From positions 1-26,421 of the IMG/VR virus record IMGVR_UViG_3300030106_006588: a DNA stretch of 26,421 nucleotides. One strand, written 5' to 3'. Below the pieces are notes generated by a model that was not told where the DNA came from, ran no database searches, and saw nothing but the letters and a program-made list of their open reading frames with translations. Of this stretch, positions 14,228 to 20,124 are shown one piece after another (position 1 is the stretch's first letter; every line of letters starts with the position of its first letter). The translations under genes were made by a program, and so were the position numbers. Source of the stretch: a virus.

Positions 14228-14579
14228 GATCGAGGATATCTCGTGGTTTAAGTTCAATGTTTCCATTTTCGAAGAGTGATCTTGCTGTTTCATGGATTTC
14301 ATCGTTTTGATCAGATGCCATACTTATTTTTAGCAGTACTAAATATCCAATAAGATCATTTACAACATCCTCATCATTAGCTAAGAGTCCAGCTCCCTTC
14401 ATAATTCGATTTAATTTATCATCTATACGAACTAATAACTGTTCTGTTGCAGAGCATTTACTAAAAATTCTGTTTGGTTCTAATGCCGAATTACCATATT
14501 TTCTATTTTTGTGAATTAAAAGTTCTTTAATATCATCACAGACTTCACTGATTTTTATTTCGGTTTGATTCATTGCCAT
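14208..14579 (-). CDS. MazG-like / DUF1599-type nucleotide-modification-associated protein
   Basis: 123 aa from ATG at 14579, chosen because GGAG ends 6 nt upstream; an earlier in-frame ATG at 14624 lacks this and would extend into the divergent gene. Residues 24-30 (KNRKYGN), 51-58 (RIDDKLNR) and 70-80 (EDVVNDLIGYL) fit the all-alpha MazG/dUTPase-type fold as in the DUF1599 family (nucleotide modification associated domain 1). The acidic and basic residues that bind Mg-nucleotides in such folds are present. Phages use these for nucleotide pool control or base modification. A Dam-like gene nearby fits that theme. Substrate unknown. Confidence 0.6.
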   Translation of the reverse strand: MAMNQTEIKISEVCDDIKELLIHKNRKYGNSALEPNRIFSKCSATEQLLVRIDDKLNRIMKGAGLLANDEDVVNDLIGYLVLLKISMASDQNDEIHETARSLFENGNIELKPRDILDHDRDFD

Positions 14580-14603
14580 GTTAATCTCCAATAGAATAAA
14601 CTT

Positions 14604-14801
14604 ATGAAACCTCAGTCTACCCAAAGTTACGACGTTGACAATCGCTATAGATTTTATAAGTCGTTAAATTCCAAAAAAGATATCAGTCCTGACAGGAGGG
14701 GAGTAAGACCTGCTGTGGATAATAATAGTTCAAAAAATTTTTTAAAAACTTATATTGGTCAATTAAGGGACACAAATTTTCCTAGACAAATGCTTGACTA
14801 A
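14604..14801 (+). CDS. Small basic protein, unknown function
   Basis: 65 aa, diverging from the MazG-like gene with only 24 nt between start codons, leaving little room for promoters. It is polar and basic (DVDNRYRFYKSLNSKKDI, SPDRRGVRPAVDNN, KTYIGQLRDTNFPRQMLD) without membrane segments. The stop (14799-14801) overlaps the stop of the convergent Dam-like gene. No family is recognised. Its reality rests on its clean size and the neat abutment with both neighbours. Confidence 0.45.
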   Translation: MKPQSTQSYDVDNRYRFYKSLNSKKDISPDRRGVRPAVDNNSSKNFLKTYIGQLRDTNFPRQMLD

Positions 14802-15418
14802 CAAATAACTTTACCTATATGTGAAAATATATTTTTAAATCTTTCTGTTTGATTAAATCCTAAATTTATTTCAGGTAAATAAATAAAATATCCCCAATTT
14901 ATAGGTGACTCTAAACATTCGAATTTGTTACCGTGTATTAAATTAGCTCTATCTGTTGGGACACACACTGGAAAATCCCACATTTCTGGGCATGTTCTAA
15001 TCATTTCAGGGTATGTAGTAAAAAATAAAGCTTCTGGTATATTTCTAAGTTTCCATTCCCTAAGTAATCTCCTAAACCAAATAACAGAGGGAGCCTTTGC
15101 ACCTCTTCCTGCAGAAACACTCCATCTCCATGTGCCTCTTTTTTCTGCAAAAGAACATCTGCCATATGTTGGAGGAAATAAATAAGTCTTTCCAGTCCAA
15201 GGCTCTTCAATGTTTAAACCATCTATTTCATATGTATATATTTTTGTTGCTCTTAAAAATTGATTATTAGCATCATATGTAGAGCATGGATCTAAATCTA
15301 TATTTTTAAGTAATGCATCTATGTAGGGAATGTATTCACATGGAGTTAACCAATCATGAGTTATATGATCTACTTGTGCTAAAGATCTTTTACTAGCACC
15401 CCATGATCCTTTGGTCAC
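14798..15418 (-). CDS. Dam-like phage adenine methyltransferase homologue with altered NPPY
   Basis: 206 aa, start overlapping the upstream gene stop (ATGA, 15415-15418). The layout follows the phage DNA N-6-adenine-methyltransferase (Dam) family: HDWLTPCEYIPYIDALL, then DLDPCST (residues 41-47), then GLNIEEPWTGKTYLFPPTYG (67-86), where the family has NPPYG. So the catalytic Asn-Pro-Pro-Tyr is Phe-Pro-Pro-Thr. The remainder (APSVIWFRRLLREWKL, EALFFTTYPEMIRTCPEMW) corresponds to later strands. Either a catalytically dead or re-purposed methylase. The fold assignment is fairly likely; the activity is doubtful. Confidence 0.6.
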   Translation of the reverse strand: MTKGSWGASKRSLAQVDHITHDWLTPCEYIPYIDALLKNIDLDPCSTYDANNQFLRATKIYTYEIDGLNIEEPWTGKTYLFPPTYGRCSFAEKRGTWRWSVSAGRGAKAPSVIWFRRLLREWKLRNIPEALFFTTYPEMIRTCPEMWDFPVCVPTDRANLIHGNKFECLESPINWGYFIYLPEINLGFNQTERFKNIFSHIGKVIC

Positions 15419-15822
15419 ATTATTTTAAAACCAGTTCCTTCGCAATCTATTTTATAGTGAACAAGAGACATTTCTTTTGCATCTTGAATTATAAATAAAG
15501 CTTCTTTATCAGGATCTAATTTTTCTGCTCTGACTATAGCTTGCTTCATTACGTCTGCAGCTCCTTCCATATCACGCTTATTAAGGTCATCCACTGCCGT
15601 AATAAGGTTATTAACTGTTAAATAAAACATAGATTTTTTCTCATCTTTGTGGTCTGGTACATAAACCATAGCTCCAGGACCTTCTTTGTTATAAAATCTA
15701 AAATAATAATCACACATATCAGCACATATTCTTTCTATAGTTAATTTATACAGCTTTTTTTCATCCTCTCCTATTGCTGTACCAATTAATTTTTTTAATA
15801 GTTGGTTTCTTCTGCTAGTCAT
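15415..15822 (-). CDS. Unknown helical protein in methylase operon
   Basis: 135 aa, overlapping the upstream gene by 8 nt and the Dam-like gene by ATGA, so translation of the three is coupled. Residues 1-45 are basic and helical (RRNQLLKKLIGTAIGEDEKK, LTIERICADMCDYYFRFYNK), then a Gly/Pro turn and a long helical region (KSMFYLTVNNLITAVDDLNK), with a C-terminal strand HYKIDCEGTGFKIM. No known motif is seen. A DNA-metabolism role is suggested by the operon only. Confidence 0.5.
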   Translation of the reverse strand: MTSRRNQLLKKLIGTAIGEDEKKLYKLTIERICADMCDYYFRFYNKEGPGAMVYVPDHKDEKKSMFYLTVNNLITAVDDLNKRDMEGAADVMKQAIVRAEKLDPDKEALFIIQDAKEMSLVHYKIDCEGTGFKIM

Positions 15823-16423
15823 TTTTTACTCCATCTGTTACATTCTTATCATTTTTTTTATCTTTGTCAATTTTAATTAGATCCCCTAATCCCGATTTTT
15901 TAAGTGTTTCTAATAATTTTGGTAGTGGTCTGTAAAGTACTACAGCCTTTTGCATATTTCCTATTTTTTTAATTAATTTACCGTTTTTATCTCTTAATTT
16001 AGTTAATTCACCTTGTCTAATTAAATACTCTGCCACACATCTATATCTTCTTTTTTCAGCTAAATTTATTTCTGGATATCTATCACAAATTGTACTAGTT
16101 TTCATATCACTGAAAGTTAACCTTATTTGATCTGCCAGTGATAAGCCTAATATTAAATCTTTAGTGCTTGTTTCATAGCTTGAAACTAACTCTAAATATC
16201 TTCTAAGATCTTGATTATTAAAACTACCAGAGGGAGGTATAAATATTTCTACTTGTTCAATCAAGGATTTGCACAATTTTTTTCTAAAATTTTTAGTTGT
16301 TACTGAATTTATATCTAAATCAACAAATCGATAGCTCTGATAGAGATTATCAGGGTCTTTGTGTGGTGCATAATTTGTCGTATCTAAGATATCTACCCAG
16401 TCCTCTAATTGTTGTGCTTCCAT
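15815..16423 (-). CDS. Unknown protein with winged-helix-like segment
   Basis: 202 aa. The first part is polar (DWVDILDTTNYAPHKDPDNL); around residues 115-170, INLAEKRRYRCVAEYLIRQG, then ELTKLRDKNGKLIKKIGNMQ and AVVLYRPLPKLLETLKKSG, resemble a winged-helix DNA-binding unit (helix, turn, beta-hairpin with basic loop). The C-terminus is Lys/Asp-rich (KIDKDKKNDKNVTDGVKND). First in a coupled run 15815, 15415, 14798. It may regulate or guide the neighbouring enzymes. No family is recognised; DNA binding is inference. Confidence 0.5.
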   Translation of the reverse strand: MEAQQLEDWVDILDTTNYAPHKDPDNLYQSYRFVDLDINSVTTKNFRKKLCKSLIEQVEIFIPPSGSFNNQDLRRYLELVSSYETSTKDLILGLSLADQIRLTFSDMKTSTICDRYPEINLAEKRRYRCVAEYLIRQGELTKLRDKNGKLIKKIGNMQKAVVLYRPLPKLLETLKKSGLGDLIKIDKDKKNDKNVTDGVKND

Positions 16424-16452
16424 ATGAGGACACTATCTGTTCAGATACTAGC

Positions 16453-16821
16453 TTACTTTTTAATATCATTCCATTGTTGTCTATGACTAATTAGTAAAGC
16501 CCATATATAGTAATACTTTAGACTCGTAAAATGATCTTTGAGTTTTACATACTCATCCCAATCCTCACCATATAGTTCAGTCAATCTTTTTTTACATTTT
16601 TCTAATGAACCACTATAATTTGTAGCTTCCCAAAATGATTTAGCTAATAACATTTCTTGTAATGTACATAAGCCTTGCAAATCTAAAGTAGACAGACTAT
16701 GTAGAAGTTGGCTAATATCGGAATGATATGGATATTGTTTGTCATGCGTCGCCCTATTACTTATGCTGAATTGATCTTGATTTTGTTCTTGCTCCCTGTT
16801 GGGTACGTCGGAGCTAATCAT
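16453..16821 (-). CDS. Unknown small protein
   Basis: 122 aa from ATG at 16821. The N-terminus is Gln/Asn/Asp-rich (SSDVPNREQEQNQDQFSISN), and the remainder is helical with aromatic residues (DLQGLCTLQEMLLAKSFWE, CKKRLTELYGEDWDEYVK, YYYIWALLISHRQQW). It is the most upstream gene of the - strand run and divergent from the putative virion gene at 16877, with a 55-nt AT-rich gap. No signal peptide or clear membrane span. I do not recognise the family. Confidence 0.5.
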   Translation of the reverse strand: MISSDVPNREQEQNQDQFSISNRATHDKQYPYHSDISQLLHSLSTLDLQGLCTLQEMLLAKSFWEATNYSGSLEKCKKRLTELYGEDWDEYVKLKDHFTSLKYYYIWALLISHRQQWNDIKK

Positions 16822-16876
16822 TTGTATGAGTTTGTTTCGGATAGAATCACTATAGAAGTAAAATTTAAAAAGTAAA

Positions 16877-17455
16877 ATGGGTGGAAGCAGACCATCACCT
16901 CCTACAATAATAATGCCAGAAGAGTCGAACCCACAGGCTTTTCAAACAATAGTTCCGCAAAAGAGTTATAAAGACCTAGCAGAATCTATGCGTAGGACTG
17001 AAAAAGAATATAATCGTTTAGTGGATCAAAGATATGATACTGTTGGAACAGCTGCGGAAATGGGTGCTAGAGATAAAGGTATACAAATGCAGGAAGCTGC
17101 ATCTTATTTATCCTCTCTACCGGCAGGTGGATCTCCAGACACGAGTTTTAAAGAAACACCGAGAGCTTTTCCAATTAAATCCAATAGAAGATCAACATTT
17201 GATACAGTTCCTGGCTCAATGTCAGGTTTTGGTAGCACAAGACCGGGGACAGGTACTGGAACTAGCATGGGAGGATCTTTAGCAAATGATCCGGCAAAGG
17301 AGGCAGCAGCGAAAAGATATGAAGAATCAAAAAAAACATATGCAAAGGCATTAGATAAAGCTAAGAAGACACCTAGATCATTTATGCCGGAAACCAAAGA
17401 TCCAGGATTTGCTCAAAATCCAGACTCTATGTATATTCCACAGCAAATAAATTAA
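16877..17455 (+). CDS. Putative virion-associated protein, low-complexity
   Basis: 192 aa beginning MGGSRPSPPTIIMPEESNPQ, a start often seen in phage structural or scaffold-like proteins. Residues 30-75 are a charged helix (YKDLAESMRRTEKEYNRLVD), then a Gly/Ser/Thr-rich central linker (GSTRPGTGTGTSMGGSLAND) and a helical Lys-rich part (AAAKRYEESKKTYAKALDKA) ending FMPETKDPG. Its stop overlaps the stop of the convergent gene. No enzyme motif; a virion/internal role is inferred from composition and from similar small genes at 19672. Confidence 0.5.
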   Translation: MGGSRPSPPTIIMPEESNPQAFQTIVPQKSYKDLAESMRRTEKEYNRLVDQRYDTVGTAAEMGARDKGIQMQEAASYLSSLPAGGSPDTSFKETPRAFPIKSNRRSTFDTVPGSMSGFGSTRPGTGTGTSMGGSLANDPAKEAAAKRYEESKKTYAKALDKAKKTPRSFMPETKDPGFAQNPDSMYIPQQIN

Positions 17456-18126
17456 ATATTACCAAAGTTGACATTGCTAGTTACTTGTTGAGCAGTTATT
17501 AATCCAAAGTCAATTTGTTCTTCAATATTTTCATTGACAAATCTCCAGTCTAAAACTGACACGTTTAATCCTATAGAATAAGTAGTTTCTAAATATCTAA
17601 TATCATTTGTAATAACAAATAAATATCTACCTACATCAAGTCTGGTAATTGGATAATCTTGATTAAAAAGTATTCCTTCATCATCGTTGTAATCTATAGC
17701 TCCTTCATGATAGACATAACCCTCATCATTTATAGGTAATTCCTGTCTGTGACCATTCTCATCTATTTGATAAAAGGCTAACAAAGTATTTCTATTAGTT
17801 TGTTCTTCATAGGATGTACGAGAAAACTCTTGTGTAAACTGAACAGTTCTAGGTAGAGTTAATCTCATTTCATAAAATGTACTTTGTTTTCTAGATAAAC
17901 CTCCATGACTATTAGATATTATTTGTGTTTTAAATATTGATGAAAAATCTCCTAAATCAATAGGATTATTTAAATTATCGCCTTGTTCTGCAGGTCTTGG
18001 ATCTGATCCAAAATAAGATGTCGGACCATATGCTGTAGGTCCACCACCCCCTGTAGGGTATGACTCGACTTTACCTAAATTAAAAAATCCTAAATTACTT
18101 GGAATAGTAGTAAGAAATCTTGCCAC
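17452..18126 (-). CDS. Putative structural protein with PPC-like beta domain
   Basis: 224 aa from GTG at 18126, which is 1 nt after the HNH-like gene stop; an AAGG lies at the junction. The first 55 residues are Gly/Pro/Asn-rich (LGKVESYPTGGGGPTAYGPT). From about 62 to 215 a beta-sandwich pattern like bacterial pre-peptidase C-terminal domains is suggested: LDVGRYLFVITND, YEMRLTLPRTVQFTQEF, LLAFYQIDENGH, TYSIGLNVSVLDW. Such domains occur in phage virion proteins and secreted enzymes. No protease motif is present, so an attachment or decoration role is inferred. The family call is tentative. Confidence 0.5.
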   Translation of the reverse strand: MARFLTTIPSNLGFFNLGKVESYPTGGGGPTAYGPTSYFGSDPRPAEQGDNLNNPIDLGDFSSIFKTQIISNSHGGLSRKQSTFYEMRLTLPRTVQFTQEFSRTSYEEQTNRNTLLAFYQIDENGHRQELPINDEGYVYHEGAIDYNDDEGILFNQDYPITRLDVGRYLFVITNDIRYLETTYSIGLNVSVLDWRFVNENIEEQIDFGLITAQQVTSNVNFGNI

Positions 18127-18127
18127 C

Positions 18128-19393
18128 TTAACTTTGTTTATTTCTTTCTCTATGATACTGCAGAATATTTTCGTGATGAAGCTTAATCTCTTTTATAGCC
18201 TTGCATTTAGGTATTTCTCTTAAACCTTTTATCATCAAATGTTTTGGATTACAGCAAAATGCTTTGCATTCCGGCTGACTAAATATTCTATATTTACCTG
18301 TATATCCACGGCTTAACCAAAATGCAATTCGTGGTGCCGATTGAGTTTTACCTGAATGGAAAGGAGAAGGAAAATATGCTGTAGATTCAGTCCCATTTTT
18401 TCTGGTTGCACCCTTCCATTCCCAACAATCATCTTCTCCCTTTATATCTACCTGTTCCCAAAATCTTTTTACCTGCCAATACCATTTCATTTCAAATTCT
18501 CTTACATCTACAGTGCATCTAGCTTTTTTGATTTCTTGCATACAATCTAGGCACTCTCCCATTATTCCAAAGTTACCTTTATGTTTAGTGTTACCTTGTA
18601 TATGCCAAGGACATTCATAGTGTTGAGTTTCTGTCACGACTCCTCTAAAATTTTTTGCTTCATTTGGATGTGCTCTCATTAAATTTATACAAACATCTGA
18701 GAGATTAGACCAAATCTTTTCTTCATTATATTGCTCTTCTTTTTCCTCGGCATTCTCATATGTCTCTCCTGAACAGATTCTTCTTACCGAATGATAAGGT
18801 AATCGATAGTGTTTGGATAATTTTCTACTACTGACACCACTATTACTTTCTGTTCTCAACTTACTTATTAAGTCAACATCTATAGATTTATTATTAGTTT
18901 TTGCATTTTCATAAGCCACATCCTTTCTAGTTCCCCAATAATAATGTGCAGGATTAAGACAATATTGAGACTTACATTCACTTCTTTTTACAATTATTGG
19001 ATTTTCTTCTGTATAATTTCTACCTGTCATACTAAGTATTAATGGTCTGGCATCATGACCTTTATACATAAGTTTTGTTTTTTTACTTGTTGTAAATCCT
19101 TTAAATCCAGCATTATTCATTTTGGTTAAACACCAGCAAGATTCTTTACCAAAGTGTTCTAATGCTGTTTGAAATGCTCGTACAAATAATATCTGATCAT
19201 ATGCAGTCAAATTTTTATATAAAAAGGCATCGTTATTTTTCATGCAAAGTAGGGGGTAGGTGTATTCGTAAGCATACAACCCTTTCATAGCAATGGCAAT
19301 CGTTGAACACCCAAATACCAAAAAAATTTCCCTATTTATATTACTTTTATAGAGGATGAGGTTAGGTGCATGACTGTTTAATTTTATGTACAC
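18128..19393 (-). CDS. Large double HNH-like homing-endonuclease-type protein with HTH
   Basis: 421 aa from a GTG at 19393; ATGs at 19288 and 19243 give 386 and 371 aa, and the start is uncertain because the longest form begins inside a repeated dyad element. Two HNH_3-like units are visible: C140, C145-x-N147-P-A-H150 followed by YYWGT, and C323-W-E-W, R355, C376, C380, N382-P-x-H385-L. Between them a helix-turn-helix (about 171-212: DLISKLRTESNSGVSSRKLS, LPYHSVRRICSGETY) resembles the DNA-binding module of free-standing homing nucleases, and C261, C281, C284 suggest another zinc site. The usual catalytic His in both units is replaced or unclear, so activity is uncertain. Confidence 0.65.
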   Translation of the reverse strand: MYIKLNSHAPNLILYKSNINREIFLVFGCSTIAIAMKGLYAYEYTYPLLCMKNNDAFLYKNLTAYDQILFVRAFQTALEHFGKESCWCLTKMNNAGFKGFTTSKKTKLMYKGHDARPLILSMTGRNYTEENPIIVKRSECKSQYCLNPAHYYWGTRKDVAYENAKTNNKSIDVDLISKLRTESNSGVSSRKLSKHYRLPYHSVRRICSGETYENAEEKEEQYNEEKIWSNLSDVCINLMRAHPNEAKNFRGVVTETQHYECPWHIQGNTKHKGNFGIMGECLDCMQEIKKARCTVDVREFEMKWYWQVKRFWEQVDIKGEDDCWEWKGATRKNGTESTAYFPSPFHSGKTQSAPRIAFWLSRGYTGKYRIFSQPECKAFCCNPKHLMIKGLREIPKCKAIKEIKLHHENILQYHRERNKQS

Positions 19394-19463
19394 TCACATA
19401 CCTAACCACCGCTTACATGCAGATAAGTAAAATACCTATATTTTTTAGGGACTTGGGTGTTCA
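19304..19463. repeat. 160-bp imperfect inverted repeat centred on dyad element A
   Basis: TGAACACCCAA at 19304-19314 is repeated inverted as TTGGGTGTTCA at 19453-19463; the match extends inward through a C-C-(A/T)-A6 stretch for about 24 bp with a few mismatches. The centre of this pair is 19383.5, the same as the centre of dyad A (19360-19407). Intermediate arms are only partly alike (ATTTATATTACTT against ATTTTACTT). Confidence 0.6.
19360..19407 (+). repeat. Dyad element A (RNA-hairpin-like)
   Basis: Arms GGTTAGGT (19360-19367) and ACCTAACC (19400-19407) are a perfect 8-bp inverted repeat. Inside are TGACTGT (19371-19377) and ACACTCA (19390-19396), which pair with one mismatch. The same layout recurs as element B 214 bp later. 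It includes the longest-frame start of the HNH-like gene on the - strand. Confidence 0.65.
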
Positions 19464-19573
19464 TAGCAAACCTCAGTCATATAAAGCTACTTAAAAGGCA
19501 AAGTACAAATATTTGCACTAACCCTACCACTATTTTTGAATATAAAAGGAGAAAGATAAGATACAAAGTTTTG

Positions 19574-19622
19574 GGTTAGGTAGATGACTGTTTAAAAAAA
19601 CTGTACACTCACATGCCTAGCC
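19574..19622 (+). repeat. Dyad element B (RNA-hairpin-like)
   Basis: Left arm GGTTAGGT (19574-19581) is identical to element A, the right arm is GCCTAGCC (19615-19622). On the + strand transcript all eight pairs are kept (two as G-U), whereas the - strand transcript would have A-C mismatches. The internal TGACTGT and ACACTCACAT are identical to element A; only the loop differs (A-rich). It lies 50 nt before the next + strand gene. Apart from A and B, the region 19394-19671 holds no convincing gene; an AAGGAG at 19546 has no start codon after it. Confidence 0.65.
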
Positions 19623-19671
19623 TCGAAGTCTTGTCAATGATATTATTGAAATAACAATTTTGTAAAGTTAA

Positions 19672-19893
19672 ATGCCGGGATATTCAATGCAGGCTGGATT
19701 CGATCAAAGTTCTCTTATGTCAGATCCAAAACTTAAACAACAGGAGACTATGAATCAGGGAAATATGGTTAGTCAGCCTTATTTTCAGGCTAATAAGCTG
19801 GCTGCTGAGAATACAAATCCCATGAATGCAAGATCACAAGAGACACCAGTTGGTGATAGGGTTGCTGATTTTTTAAATAGAATGAGTAAATAA
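19672..19893 (+). CDS. Small Gln/Asn/Met-rich virion-like protein
   Basis: 73 aa, starting 50 nt after dyad element B. It is rich in Gln, Asn, Met and Ser (PGYSMQAGFDQSSLMSDPK, AENTNPMNARSQETPVGDRV) and ends in a short helix ADFLNRMSK. The composition and absence of a hydrophobic core suggest an extended peptide that binds to a larger structure, such as a virion-associated linker. The next gene starts directly after its stop. No family is recognised. Confidence 0.45.
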   Translation: MPGYSMQAGFDQSSLMSDPKLKQQETMNQGNMVSQPYFQANKLAAENTNPMNARSQETPVGDRVADFLNRMSK

Positions 19894-20082
19894 ATGTTTA
19901 TGGATAATGATTTTCCAGCTGTAATGGCAAACGGAGGAGGTAAAACTTTTTTATCTGGTTTTGTTAAAGGTAGAAATCTAATTAGTCAGTCCGGAACAGA
20001 CGTAGATGACTTTGAGATGGAGAGAGAATATAAGCAGGAGTTAGGTAAACCAATGATAGAGACAGTCAGATTTCGTAAATAA
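19894..20082 (+). CDS. Small putative virion protein
   Basis: 62 aa, ATG immediately following the TAA of the previous gene, so co-translation is likely. The peptide reads FMDNDFPAVMANGGGKTFLS then GFVKGRNLISQSGTDVDDFE and an acidic/basic C-terminal helix (MEREYKQELGKP). No membrane segment or motif. Placement just before a fibre gene suggests a virion or assembly role. Family not recognised. Confidence 0.45.
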   Translation: MFMDNDFPAVMANGGGKTFLSGFVKGRNLISQSGTDVDDFEMEREYKQELGKPMIETVRFRK

Positions 20083-20124
20083 AGCCATCGTAAAATTGAG
20101 TTAATAATTAAGTTTGAATAATAA

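Noticed and set aside
17034-17397. Alternative frames on both strands within the virion-like gene at 16877
   Set aside because: Fully covered by the better frame, with no ribosome-binding site and biased composition.
19417-19494. 25-codon + strand frame (MQISKIPIFFRDLGV...)
   Set aside because: No ribosome-binding site, and it lies across one arm of the large inverted repeat, which explains its sequence; no support as a gene.
19546-19551. Strong Shine-Dalgarno AAGGAG
   Set aside because: No start codon follows at a workable distance; TTG further on gives a two-codon frame ending at TAG.
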